A stretch of DNA of 64,000 bases from positions 310,001 to 374,000 of the forward strand of contig JBCBSM010000001.1 in assembly GCA_039819165.1 (NCBI GenBank), in the 5' to 3' direction. The translations under genes and the position numbers were made by a program. The notes under the pieces are model-generated. The model was not told the origin of the DNA, searched no databases, and saw only the letters and a list, made by a program, of their open reading frames with translations. Shown piece after piece: positions 53,274 through 62,504 of the stretch. Position 1 is the stretch's first letter; the number at the start of each line of letters is the position of its first letter. Source of the DNA: Planctomycetota bacterium. Its GTDB lineage: Bacteria; Planctomycetota; Phycisphaerae; Phycisphaerales; UBA1924.

Positions 53274-54737
53274 TCAGGGGCAGCCGACGGCGAAGGCGGT
53301 TTGGAACGCCAGGAAGTCGAAGACGGTGAGGCGTCCGTCGGCATCGAAGTCCGCGGCGAGGTCGCCCAGATCGAAGGCGCCCTGGAAGCCAAGGAAGTCG
53401 AAGATCGTCAGCTCGCCGTCGCCGTCGAAGTCGGCCCGGCACGGGCCGGCCTGCCCGCCGCCGAACTCGATGGCCCCGAGGTCGACGATCGGGGCCGTGC
53501 CGGCACCCGTGTCGGGCGTATCCGGATCGTCGAAGAACCGCACGCCGCCGAGCAGGTCGGCCGTGATGCCACCGGGCACGCCCGCGTTGTCGCCGGCGTC
53601 GATGGTCGGCGAGCCGGGAAGCGGGGCGAAGGCATCATCGAGCCGCGGATCGGCGAACACCACGCCATCACCGATGGTTGCCGACGCCGTGCCATCCACA
53701 ATCGAGAAGGCCACATCGGCGATGCCGGGCCCGCCGATCTCGATGCTGCGCGGATAGACCTCGTTGCCGCTGAACACGCTGTTGCGCACGATGGGCCTCG
53801 ACTCACGCTGGGCGAAGAGCCCCCAGTCCTCGTTGTCCACGATGGTCGAGTTCGCGATGATCGGGGCCGATGCGTTGGTATAGATTGCGCCCGTGCCGGT
53901 CAGGCTGTCGGCGATGAGGGTGTTGACGACCTCGAGCGTGCCGCCAGCGGCGATGTACAGGCCACCGCCAAACGCGGCCTTGCTAGCGATGATGCGCGCC
54001 GAATCGATGCGTCCGTTCACGTTGCTGGTGTAGATCGCCCCGCCACCGAACGTCCCAAAGACACGCGGTGGTACGCTGGCGGCGCCGCCGCTATCTCGAA
54101 TCTCGCCGTCGCCGTTGTCGATCATGTCCAAGCCGCGCGCGTCCAGAGTGGCGCTCCGGACCGCGATGGCGCCGCCCAGGCCGCGGCCCAGGTTGCCCCG
54201 GAAGCTCGTGCCGTCGATGGTCAGGCTCCCGCCGAGCACGTAGACGCCCGCGCCGCCGTTCGCGGCCAAGTTGTCCGTGAACGAGCCGCCGCGGACGGTG
54301 ACGTCGGTCGCCAGGGCGTCGATGCCACGATTGGTGTTGGCCACGAAGGCCGAGTCGATGACGACCAACGAGCCACCGTCGGCGTCGATGGCCCCGCCGA
54401 AGCCCGCACCGGTGAACGTGAAGCCCTCGACCGTCAGCGTGCCGACCGTGGTCAGGATGGGCGCGTCCAGGCCCGAGCCGTTCAGCGTCGTCGCGCCGGC
54501 ACCATCTTCGGAACGGAGCGTGACGGCCAACTCGCCAACCAGCAGCGCCTCGTTGTAGCTGCCGGCCGCCACCAGTACGGTGTCCCCGTCCACGGCCAGA
54601 TCGATGGCAGCCTGGATGGTCGCCGCGTCCGCGGGCACGCGGATCGTTGTCTGCGCCACGGCAGCGCCCGCGGCCAGCAGCACGGCCAGGGCACCTGCGG
54701 CGGTGGTCGTTCTTCTCTTCGCTTCGATCTTCATCAT
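53274..54737 (-). CDS. Secreted parallel beta-helix protein with GC-type dockerin
   Basis: A 487-residue exported protein: signal peptide (about 8-29), then TIRVPADAATIQAAIDLAVDGDTVLVAAGSY (split around a conserved I-x-A-A-I-D-x-A-x-x-G-D-T-V), the classic entry to a right-handed parallel beta-helix of the pectate-lyase type. Coils continue to about residue 340. A segment with FADPRLDDAFAPLPGSPTIDAGDN and VDLGAIEFGG matches the 'choice-of-anchor Q' region. The tail holds two EF-like loops (DFDGDGELT and DFDADGRLT) and ends AVGCP. GGGGAGA precedes tandem ATG codons. Polysaccharide binding or cleavage is plausible, but catalytic residues cannot be named. Confidence 0.86.
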   Translation of the reverse strand: MMKIEAKRRTTTAAGALAVLLAAGAAVAQTTIRVPADAATIQAAIDLAVDGDTVLVAAGSYNEALLVGELAVTLRSEDGAGATTLNGSGLDAPILTTVGTLTVEGFTFTGAGFGGAIDADGGSLVVIDSAFVANTNRGIDALATDVTVRGGSFTDNLAANGGAGVYVLGGSLTIDGTSFRGNLGRGLGGAIAVRSATLDARGLDMIDNGDGEIRDSGGAASVPPRVFGTFGGGAIYTSNVNGRIDSARIIASKAAFGGGLYIAAGGTLEVVNTLIADSLTGTGAIYTNASAPIIANSTIVDNEDWGLFAQRESRPIVRNSVFSGNEVYPRSIEIGGPGIADVAFSIVDGTASATIGDGVVFADPRLDDAFAPLPGSPTIDAGDNAGVPGGITADLLGGVRFFDDPDTPDTGAGTAPIVDLGAIEFGGGQAGPCRADFDGDGELTIFDFLGFQGAFDLGDLAADFDADGRLTVFDFLAFQTAFAVGCP

Positions 54738-54892
54738 GGTTGTTCTCCCCTGCGGCGGTGTTGCCGCCCTGCTGTCCTTCGATATCCATGCTGAACCGGA
54801 CGAATTCGCCCGACGCGGGCGGCCCGGCCGTACCGATCGCCCGAGATGAGCGTTCGATCGCTCCCTATGCGTGGAATCGTCGATGCGGGAAT

Positions 54893-54906
54893 CCTGGATG
54901 CATCCA
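54893..54906. promoter_or_regulatory. 14-bp palindrome upstream of the beta-helix gene
   Basis: CTGGATGCATCCAG is a perfect palindrome about 155 bases upstream of the beta-helix dockerin gene. It adjoins a GAATCCTGGA element (54888-54897) shared in near-identical form with two other dockerin genes. It may be an operator. Confidence 0.4.
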
Positions 54907-54970
54907 GCCGGAAGATTTAGCGCTCGAGTGCGCCCGCGAGGAATCGCAGTGTCAGCGGATTGCGGGACGG

Positions 54971-57031
54971 CTACGCGCACCCTGCATCGAAGGCGTTCTG
55001 GAACGCCAGGAAGTCGAACAGCGTGAGGTCGCCGTCGCCGTCGAAGTCCGCCGCCGGATCGCCCGCGTCGAAGAGGTTCTGGAAGGCGAAGAAGTCGAAG
55101 ATGGTTAGCTCGCCGTCGCCGTCGAGGTCGCCCGCGCAGGGCACCGGCGTGATCAGCAGCGCCCAGTCCTGGTCGGGCAACGAGGGTGGCTCGCCCAGCG
55201 GCACGCTCGACGCCGCCGGCGCCCGCCTCGGCTCGCCCGCGAAGGCGCCGAGCCTCGGATCGAACCACCGCAGCTCGGCCTCGAGATCGGCGTACGAATC
55301 GAGGTCGATCGAGCCCGAGGGGCTCGCATCGGGCAGGTACACCCCTATGGGCCCGGGCCCGCCGTCGGCCGGCGCGAGCACGACCGCGCCGCCCCAGAGC
55401 CCGTCCTCGCCGCTGACGAGCGAGGCGTCGGGCGCCATCGCCCAGAACGGCAGGTTGTCCTCGATGAACCGCCGCGCGATGGTCGTCTCCCGCCAGACCT
55501 GCTCGAACTCGCGGAAGTCCTCGAGCGACTGGTCGCGGTTGTTGATGAACCACTCGACGCCGCCGCCGGCCAGCAGCACGTCCCACGTCATCCGCCGCCG
55601 CACCTGGTCGAAGTCGTCGCCCGTGTCGCGGGTGATCGAGCCCGGCTCGTCGATGTGCACCACCAGCGGCCGGCCCTGCATGGTCGAGAACGTACGGTAG
55701 TCGGCCACCACGTCATCCCACCCGTCAAGCTGCCGGGCCCGCTGCAGGCTCGTCAGGTCGAAGTCGGCCTCGCCCACGAAGGGCGCCCACGGCCCGCTCG
55801 ATGGATCGAACGGGTTGCCCGCGTTGTGCACCGTTAGCGGATGGTCGTAGGGGTCGACCGCGGACAGGTACTCGGCGAACTCCTTTATCGCGGCGACGTC
55901 GAAGAGCGGCGAACCCAGGTTGTACTCCTCGCTCATGTTCCACGTCAGCGCGTTGTGGTAGCCGAAGCGGGCGACCAGCTCGCGGTAGAACAGCTTCCGT
56001 TCCACGCCCAGTGTGCCGTCGTCGAGCTCCTGCTTGTTGGGCTGCTCGGCCTCGTTGAGCACGAAGTGCAGCTTGATGCCCAGCCGCTGTGCGTGGCCAA
56101 ACACGATGTCCCACTGCGCCAGCTTGCTAATGTCGTGGCGCAGGTTGTCGTTGCCCGTCGCGCCCGCGGGGTTCACGGGACCAACGTACGGCCAGCTGTC
56201 CCGCGCATCGCCGCCGATGTTCATCGGCAGGAAGTAGATGCTGTTGATGCCCTGGCTCTCCAGGTAGTTGAGCGCGCCGATGATCGCCCGCCCGGCGTTG
56301 GCCATCGGCGGATCGGTGCGATCCCAGTCGGGGTCGCCGGCGTTCCAGTCGCCCGGATGGCCGCTGAACTCGTGCAGGCCCGACGGCGTCGACGGCCCGG
56401 CGCCGCCGTCGAAGGTGTTGTCGAAGCCGACGTAGCCCAGCCAGTTCTCGGGGCTGTCGGCGCCGCCCTTGATGTAGTACGAGCCGTCCGCGAATCGCAG
56501 GTAGTGCTCGCCCGTGTAATCCAAGCGTCCCTTCGCGAGGAACCCCGGCGCGTCGGCATCGGGCGCATCCACGGTGAAGGTGCCGGACGCGCTGTCAAAC
56601 GCCAGCGGCGCGCCCGCGTCCGGGTCCAGGTCGACGGCGACCTCGTCCCCGCCGCGGAAGCTGGCGACCCAGGTCCAGTCGCCCGTCGCATCGGGCGCGA
56701 AGCGGACCCGCCACGCGTCGCCCTCGAAGCTGGTGGCGGTGGGGCCCGTGCCGTCGCCGGCGAAGAAGCCCGGCACGTCGAACACCCGGCCATCGGGCGC
56801 GGTGAAGGCGACCTGCAGCCGCCGATCGAGGAACGGGCTGGGGTCGCTCAAGGTCTCGCTGAGCACCTCGCCCGAGGCGAAGTCGATCGCCAGCGGCTGG
56901 TAGGCGATGGGCTCTGGCGGGTCGAGCGTCTGTCCGTGGGTGGGGGTGATGAAGCAGGCCCCAGCCACCGCGGTGATGACGGCCAGGGGCAGCGGACGCG
57001 CGGACGACAACGGACTCTGGCGGCTCGCCAT
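54971..57031 (-). CDS. Glycoside-hydrolase-like protein (DUF5060 plus TIM barrel) with GC-type dockerin
   Basis: A 686-residue exported protein: signal peptide about 10-33, then a DUF5060-type beta-sandwich (about 45-150; FDVPGFFAGDG, WRVRFAPDATGDWTWVASF), and a TIM-barrel domain with HYLRFADGSYYIKGGADSPEN (split at YIKGG), NSIYFLPMNIGG and candidate acids in WNMSEEYNLGS and PLVVHIDEPGS. Two EF-like loops (DLDGDGELT and DFDGDGDLT) end DAGCA. AGGAGGAG sits before the ATG at 57031, which decides the start. It should act on a polysaccharide outside the cell; the family is near the DUF4038/DUF5060 glycosidases, substrate unknown. Its promoter overlaps an inverted repeat. Confidence 0.87.
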   Translation of the reverse strand: MASRQSPLSSARPLPLAVITAVAGACFITPTHGQTLDPPEPIAYQPLAIDFASGEVLSETLSDPSPFLDRRLQVAFTAPDGRVFDVPGFFAGDGTGPTATSFEGDAWRVRFAPDATGDWTWVASFRGGDEVAVDLDPDAGAPLAFDSASGTFTVDAPDADAPGFLAKGRLDYTGEHYLRFADGSYYIKGGADSPENWLGYVGFDNTFDGGAGPSTPSGLHEFSGHPGDWNAGDPDWDRTDPPMANAGRAIIGALNYLESQGINSIYFLPMNIGGDARDSWPYVGPVNPAGATGNDNLRHDISKLAQWDIVFGHAQRLGIKLHFVLNEAEQPNKQELDDGTLGVERKLFYRELVARFGYHNALTWNMSEEYNLGSPLFDVAAIKEFAEYLSAVDPYDHPLTVHNAGNPFDPSSGPWAPFVGEADFDLTSLQRARQLDGWDDVVADYRTFSTMQGRPLVVHIDEPGSITRDTGDDFDQVRRRMTWDVLLAGGGVEWFINNRDQSLEDFREFEQVWRETTIARRFIEDNLPFWAMAPDASLVSGEDGLWGGAVVLAPADGGPGPIGVYLPDASPSGSIDLDSYADLEAELRWFDPRLGAFAGEPRRAPAASSVPLGEPPSLPDQDWALLITPVPCAGDLDGDGELTIFDFFAFQNLFDAGDPAADFDGDGDLTLFDFLAFQNAFDAGCA

Positions 57032-57052
57032 GGCGGACTCCTCCTGCTTGCC

Positions 57053-57081
57053 AGAATCCTGCATATTGCCCAATATGTCAA
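57053..57081 (-). promoter_or_regulatory. Promoter of the glycoside-hydrolase gene with embedded operator
   Basis: On the minus strand TTGACA (57081-57076) and GATTCT (57058-57053) are spaced by exactly 17 bases, giving a short leader with the AGGAGGAG site directly downstream. The inverted repeat CATATTG-CC-CAATATG (57062-57077) fills the spacer and touches the -35 box, the place of a repressor operator. The -10 box is weak by standard consensus. Confidence 0.55.
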
Positions 57082-57326
57082 TAGATCCGGCCTTGTGCAC
57101 GGGGAAGCCCGATCCCGGCCGCGGCCATGTTCGGCGGCCGGCCGCCGGACAGGACCCGGCTCCGCTCCCGGTAGTCGCTGCGTCGGGCGACTCCACGCCC
57201 GGGGGTGCCTTGGGCGGAGGCTGCGCCGCGCGTGAGGCGGATGCGCGGTTGCCGCTCTGAGCACGGGTGCGCTCCGTGCGCCCATCGACGCCCCTCGCGG
57301 CCCTACATCCAGAGCAGGAGGCAGCC

Positions 57327-59390
57327 ATGCCGTTGCAGCTCCCGTCGTGCGCGTCCGCCCGCACCTCCGCGTGGAAGGAGGGCCGACGCGCATCGCGAAC
57401 GCACCGGGGTGCGCACCGCCGGGTAACCGGCGGACGCCGCGCTGTCGCGCTGCTGGTCACCGTTGCGGCCGTGCTCGCCGCCGGCGATGCCGCGCACGCC
57501 GACCAGATCACTTGGACGGGCCTGGGCACGCCGGGCGACTGGAGCGACCCGGCCAACTGGTCGCCCACGGGCCCGCCCGATGAGGACGACGACGTCGTCA
57601 TCCCCAACGTGGTGCCCTTTCCCGAGCTGCCCGAGATGGTGTGCGTCAACTCGATCACGGTCGCCGGCGGCGTCACGATGGAGGGACCGGATGGCGGCGC
57701 CAAGATCACCATCAAGGCCGCCGAGGCCGTCGTCATCGGCGAGTCGGACTCGCCCGCGGCCATCTGCGCGACCGATGGCACGCCGCGGAGCATCCACGGC
57801 GGCGGCGTGTGCATCGAGGGCTCGACGGTCGCGATCTGCGGCACGATCAAGGCGGGCGACGGCTTCGAGGCCCGCGGCGTGCCGCAGGGACGCGGCGGCT
57901 CGATCGACATCTGCGGCACCGGCGACGTCGCGATCAAGACCAACGGCGGCGGCACCGTCGCCGGGGGCAAGGGCGGCGGCGGCCAGCGCAACGGCGATGG
58001 CGGCGGCGGCGTCACCATCGCATCCAAGCAGGGCAGCGTCACCGTGTGCGGCGACGTCCGCGGCGGCGACGGCTACGACCGGCCGGCCGACTCGCGCGAT
58101 CCCGCGGGCGACGGCGGCGACGTGGCGATCTGCGCCCGGGGCGACGTCACCATCAAGCAGATCGCCGATGACGACCTCGTCAAGGGCGGCGACGGCGGCG
58201 ACGGCCAGGTGCCCGGCGCGGGCGGCGACGTCGAGGGCAAGACCGAGACCGACAGCGTCGTCGACACCGGAGAGGGCAAGGTCCGCGGCGGCGACGGCGG
58301 CAACCACGTCAAGCGCGACGCCAGCGACCCGACGAAGAAGGGCGGCGACGGCGGCGACGTGGCCCTCAAGGGCGACCAGGACGGCGAGAAGGTCGGCGTC
58401 ATCCGCCGCGGCGACGTCAAGGGCGGCCAGGGCGGCGCCGACGACCCCAACGATCCCGCCACGCCCGACAAGGACCGCGGGCCCGATGGCGACGAGGACA
58501 TCTGCGGCCGCAGGATCCTGGCCGAGGTGCCCGACGAGGACGACGGTACGCAATCCCGCTCCATCGACTGGCGGGCCGACGAGGCGATCGCGCTCGGCCA
58601 GTTCGCCGGCCGCCCGCTCCGCGCCGCCGAGACCATCGTGATGCTCGCCCCCGAGATCGACCTGACCGCCGACGTGCGGGGGCGCATCCTCGACCCCGGC
58701 GTCCAGGCCATCCTGGCGGGGCCGCTGGTGGTCGATCCCGGCACGCCGCTGGACGAGTTGGTCGGCGGCACGATCCTGCGGGACCCGCCGTGGATCGACG
58801 GCCTCGACCAGTCGATCGCCATCGAGCCCGAGCCCTGCCCCGACTCGCGCAACTCCGGCTGCGACGCCGCGGAGGCCGCGCTCGGCGGCGGCGTGTGGGG
58901 CTCGCCCATCGGCGGCGGCGTCTGGGCCCGCGGCGGAGACGCCGACGCCGACTGGTATCTACTCAGCGGCGGCGAGCCAGGCGCGACCGCCGAGGTCCGC
59001 TTCGACGCGCCCTTCGACGCGCTCGTGACGGCGCTCGACGGGCCGACCTGCGATGCGCCGGCCGTGCTCGAGGCCTTCGTGCCCCGGGGCGAGCCGCTCC
59101 GCGCCACCGTGGAGTTCCGGAGCGACGAGATCGTGCTGTCGGTGCGGCCGGTCGTGCTCGATCTGGACTGCGATCGCGGCAACCGCTACACCGCGGCCGT
59201 GGCGTTCGCGGTCCGGCCGCCGTGCTACGCCGACTTCGACGGCGACGGCGAGCTGACAGTGTTCGACTTCCTGGCCTTCCAGAACGCCTTCGGTGCCGGC
59301 GACGCCGCGGCCGACTGCGACGGCAGCGGGTCCCTCAACATCTTCGACTTCCTGTGCTTCCAGAACGCCTTCCTGGCCGGCTGCCCGTAG
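57327..59390 (+). CDS. Secreted Gly/Cys-rich repeat protein with GC-type dockerin
   Basis: A 687-residue exported protein. A long Arg-rich N-terminus leads to a hydrophobic signal (about 36-60). Residues 65-110 (TWTGLGTPGDWSDPANWSP) look like the start of an autotransporter-like or beta-helix repeat region. Then come many short beta-helix-like turns, each with a Cys (AICATD, VCIEGSTV, AICGTIK, DICGTGDVAIK, TVCGDVRGG, AICARGDVTIK), merging into a GGDGGDG-rich segment (about 270-390). A beta-sandwich-like domain (about 470-620) with paired Cys precedes two EF-like loops (DFDGDGELT and DCDGSGSLN), ending LAGCP. GGAGG precedes the ATG. It may be a surface matrix protein with disulfide ladders. 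Function unknown. Confidence 0.83.
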   Translation: MPLQLPSCASARTSAWKEGRRASRTHRGAHRRVTGGRRAVALLVTVAAVLAAGDAAHADQITWTGLGTPGDWSDPANWSPTGPPDEDDDVVIPNVVPFPELPEMVCVNSITVAGGVTMEGPDGGAKITIKAAEAVVIGESDSPAAICATDGTPRSIHGGGVCIEGSTVAICGTIKAGDGFEARGVPQGRGGSIDICGTGDVAIKTNGGGTVAGGKGGGGQRNGDGGGGVTIASKQGSVTVCGDVRGGDGYDRPADSRDPAGDGGDVAICARGDVTIKQIADDDLVKGGDGGDGQVPGAGGDVEGKTETDSVVDTGEGKVRGGDGGNHVKRDASDPTKKGGDGGDVALKGDQDGEKVGVIRRGDVKGGQGGADDPNDPATPDKDRGPDGDEDICGRRILAEVPDEDDGTQSRSIDWRADEAIALGQFAGRPLRAAETIVMLAPEIDLTADVRGRILDPGVQAILAGPLVVDPGTPLDELVGGTILRDPPWIDGLDQSIAIEPEPCPDSRNSGCDAAEAALGGGVWGSPIGGGVWARGGDADADWYLLSGGEPGATAEVRFDAPFDALVTALDGPTCDAPAVLEAFVPRGEPLRATVEFRSDEIVLSVRPVVLDLDCDRGNRYTAAVAFAVRPPCYADFDGDGELTVFDFLAFQNAFGAGDAAADCDGSGSLNIFDFLCFQNAFLAGCP

Positions 59391-59720
59391 GGCGGGCGCC
59401 GCGTCGGCGGGCCGCCGCCGGCCGTTCGCAGAAGAGGGCCACCCGGCGACCCCGGCCGGCCGAGGATCGCCGGGCGGCCGCCCCCGATCGCGGGGGCATT
59501 GCCCCTCTTCACCAGAGCACCGCTTTCGATCGACCGACCGCGGCCTCGGATCGCCGAAACGCGACCACCCGGGCGTCGCCCCGGATCGATCGGAGACGGC
59601 ATCCGAGGCGTGGGAAGCCGCTTTCGATGCGTAGCGATGATCCACATCGCTCGGGCGATCTTGGGTGCCCGATGTCCCGCAACTTGGTGTACACTCTGCA
59701 CACAGCAAAGGACATAACAC
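59391..59720. other. Intergenic region with hairpin
   Basis: 330 bases without a credible gene. A GCCCCCG-ATCG-CGGGGGC hairpin at 59480-59497, 90 bases after the upstream stop, may end transcription. The last 60 bases are AT-richer and hold the promoter and the AAAGGAC ribosome-binding site of the FG-GAP gene. Confidence 0.5.
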
Positions 59721-61970
59721 ATGCGTTACCTGATCTCGGCGGCCGTTTTCATGCTCGCGTGTTGTACCGGCACGACCGCGCAGCCGTGCCGCGGGCCGAT
59801 CTTCCACACGCAGGTCTACGGCCCGGGGGCGAGCGATATCGAACTCGCTGATGTGGATGGCGACGGCGACCTTGACAAGGTCGTCACGGGCGACCGCCGC
59901 ACCGCTGCGGTCGCCATCTGGCTCAACCGCGGCGATGGCGTGTTCGGATTCGACGGGGAGTACGGCACCTTCGACCACGCGGCCGACGCTGCCTGCTCGG
60001 ACATCGATCGCGACGGGGATGTAGACATCGTCGTTGCCCATCCGTTCGAGAAGGTCATCCGCGTGCTCATCAACGACGGCGAGGGGCGTTTCGCCAATGG
60101 CGGCGAGATCATGTTCTACTTCCAGGTGCTACGCGTCGAACTCGCCGACCTAAACGGTGACGGCCTCCCCGACGTGCTGGCGTGGAGGGACGGCCTCACC
60201 GTCGTGCACAACCTGGGCGGAGGCACGTTCGAGCCGCCGCCATACGAGTCGGTTGGCATCGATCTGGCGGATCTCGGCGATGTCGACGGTGATGGTGACA
60301 TCGACCTGCTCGGGCGCTCGACTCGGCCGCCGCGCCACGACGTGGCGCTCTTTCGCAACGACGGGAGCGGCCAATTCGAGGACGTCCCGCTGGCCGACAC
60401 TCCAAGGTCCCTGGCGGCGGCGGCCTTTGCGGACATAACCGGCGATGGCAGGCAGGATGTCGTATACTGGCCCGAGTACCAGATGGCCTCCGTCGTGCTT
60501 CAGCGGGCCGATGGCACGTTCGATCCCCCCATCCCGGACGCCGGACCGCTCGGTACCTCGTGGACAACGGTCACCGATTTGGATCTCGATGGCCTCGACG
60601 ATGTCGTGCTCGCCCACGGCGATGTTCGCCTGGTTCGTTCGTTGGGCGGAGGCCTGCTCGATGAGCCCGTGTCGATCGACGCCGGCCAGACCGCCTACTC
60701 GGTGGCCGTCGGCGACCTCAACGGCGACGGCTACCCGGATCTCGCGGCTGCAAGCGCCGCCGCGGTCGTGCTGAGCGATGGAGCCGGGGGCTACGGGCAG
60801 CGGCTGGCGTCGCCGAGCGGCGAACTGCTCGAGCGCATGACCACGGCGGACTTCAACGGCGACGGCATCCCGGATGTTGCGGGCATCCGCGAGTATCTCG
60901 GCGAGTGCTGGGTGCTCCTCGGGCTGGGGGACGGGCGGTTCGGCGAGCCGCGGCTCGTCGCGGAGAACCACGAGCCCATCGACGTGCTAGCCCACGACGT
61001 CAACGAGGACGGCGCGTCCGATCTGCTGATCACAAACACCCGGTGGCAGGTGGGCCTGCTGCTCAACGACGGGGCCGGCAACTTCGGCGCCGAGATGCAC
61101 CACGAATCGGGCGAACGAGTCGGGCGCATGGCTCTGGGCGACCTGGACGGCGATGCCCGCGAGGACCTCGTCGTCGTCAACCATGAAAGCAATAGCCTCG
61201 GCATGTTCTTCCTCGACGGCGGCGAATCGCTCGGCACGGTCTTCGAGATCGCCGTGCCGCTGCGACCGATCGACGTCGAGATCGTCGACCTAGACGGCGA
61301 CGGCGACAACGATCTGCTCGTCGGTCACCAGATCCTCTCCTCTCCGACGGTGCTGCTCAACGATGGCCCTCGGACGTACCGCCAGCTGCCGCCGATCGAC
61401 GTGCAGTACGACATGCTCTTCGTAGACTCGGCCGACTTCGATCGGGACGGCGACGCCGATGTCTTGGTGACCCACGACGGCGCCTTCCGACTGCTGTACA
61501 ACCGGGGCGACGCGACCTTCTCCGTTGGCGACCTGTTTAGCTGGGGGTCACGCATCGAAGAGGTGCACGTCGAGGACATCGACACCGACGGCTACCCCGA
61601 TATCGCCTACATCAACGACGACTACCCCTGCGTGCTCTGGAACACCGCGGGCTCGTTTACGTCTGAGAGCTGCTTCGATTCGGCGGGCTCCTACCCGGAC
61701 GGCCTGACGGTCGCGGACGCGAACCTGGACGGTCGGCCCGATCTGCTGGTGGGCGAGACGTGGGATAACGTGGTCACCACGCTGCTCAACCAGTGTTCGC
61801 GGGCCTGCGCCGCCGACATGGACGGCGACGGCGAGTTGACCCTCCTCGACTTCCTGGCATTCCGCGATCTCTTCGACGCGGGCGAACCCGCGGCCGACCT
61901 GGACCACGACGGCGAGCTGACGCTCGTCGACTTCCTGGCCTTCCAGAACCACTTCGCGGCGGGCTGCTGA
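59721..61970 (+). CDS. Secreted FG-GAP/VCBS-repeat beta-propeller protein with GC-type dockerin
   Basis: A 749-residue exported protein: signal peptide (about 1-20), then ten or more repeats of the form D-(V/L/I)-D-G-D-G-(D/L)-x-D-(L/I)-(V/A), with many calcium-loop motifs (DVDGDGDLDKV, DIDRDGDVDIV, DLNGDGLPDVL, DFNGDGIPDVA and so on). This is the FG-GAP/VCBS family that folds as a seven-bladed integrin-like propeller, sometimes in tandem. The last 60 residues have two EF-like loops (DMDGDGELT and DLDHDGELT) and end AAGC. AAAGGAC precedes the ATG. Such proteins usually bind ligands or surfaces; no enzyme domain is present. Confidence 0.88.
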   Translation: MRYLISAAVFMLACCTGTTAQPCRGPIFHTQVYGPGASDIELADVDGDGDLDKVVTGDRRTAAVAIWLNRGDGVFGFDGEYGTFDHAADAACSDIDRDGDVDIVVAHPFEKVIRVLINDGEGRFANGGEIMFYFQVLRVELADLNGDGLPDVLAWRDGLTVVHNLGGGTFEPPPYESVGIDLADLGDVDGDGDIDLLGRSTRPPRHDVALFRNDGSGQFEDVPLADTPRSLAAAAFADITGDGRQDVVYWPEYQMASVVLQRADGTFDPPIPDAGPLGTSWTTVTDLDLDGLDDVVLAHGDVRLVRSLGGGLLDEPVSIDAGQTAYSVAVGDLNGDGYPDLAAASAAAVVLSDGAGGYGQRLASPSGELLERMTTADFNGDGIPDVAGIREYLGECWVLLGLGDGRFGEPRLVAENHEPIDVLAHDVNEDGASDLLITNTRWQVGLLLNDGAGNFGAEMHHESGERVGRMALGDLDGDAREDLVVVNHESNSLGMFFLDGGESLGTVFEIAVPLRPIDVEIVDLDGDGDNDLLVGHQILSSPTVLLNDGPRTYRQLPPIDVQYDMLFVDSADFDRDGDADVLVTHDGAFRLLYNRGDATFSVGDLFSWGSRIEEVHVEDIDTDGYPDIAYINDDYPCVLWNTAGSFTSESCFDSAGSYPDGLTVADANLDGRPDLLVGETWDNVVTTLLNQCSRACAADMDGDGELTLLDFLAFRDLFDAGEPAADLDHDGELTLVDFLAFQNHFAAGC

Positions 61971-62504
61971 GGCCGTGGCGCCGCGGGCGGCGGCCGACGC
62001 TCGCTCCGTCGGATCGGGCGGTGGAAATGCCCAGTGCGGAGCCGCCGGTGCGGCGTCGCGGGTCCGATCGGTCTCACCGGGAGCCCAAGACGCGGCATGC
62101 AGAGCCCGTCAAGCGGCATTGAGACCGCAATGCGCAGCATCCGGAGCTCGGCGCGCGGCGTGCCGAACTCGCGATGTCACATACCGCGCGCTGAAGACGG
62201 CATATCCGGCGCGATTGGCCTCGGTTTGGGCCGCCAAGACCGCCCTGAGAGGCCCCCGGGGACGTGGCCTTGGGTCGCAGAATCGCTGTACAGACTGACG
62301 CTCCGCAGGCCGGGGCGGGCAATCACTCATTGCCAACTGGCGGTTAGCGGGCGTGCAACTCTCGATAAGCTGGCACAGCGGGACAGCAAGGGTCGAGCCC
62401 AGCGAGGTCGGCCCTATGCTCGCTTGCTCCCCCGACGCGCATGGGCATACGGTACTTGATCGGTGTGTTCGAACGCGCAGGAGCGTCGCGAGGGGAGCAC
62501 AGCC
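61971..62504. other. 534-bp intergenic region ahead of the methyltransferase
   Basis: No credible gene. GC-rich near the FG-GAP gene, then a run (62080-62230) with recurring GC-GGCATNNNGAGCC-like words but no exact repeats. GGCAAT-CACTC-ATTGCC (62318-62334) is a perfect 6-bp hairpin followed by AACTGGCGGTT, a possible control element for the methyltransferase gene. This is a likely junction between native and acquired DNA. Confidence 0.45.

Noticed and set aside
62318-62350. Integron attC-like site near GGCAAT...ATTGCC and GCGGTTAGC
   Set aside because: The core sites and the long imperfect palindrome of attC are missing, and there is no integrase gene.
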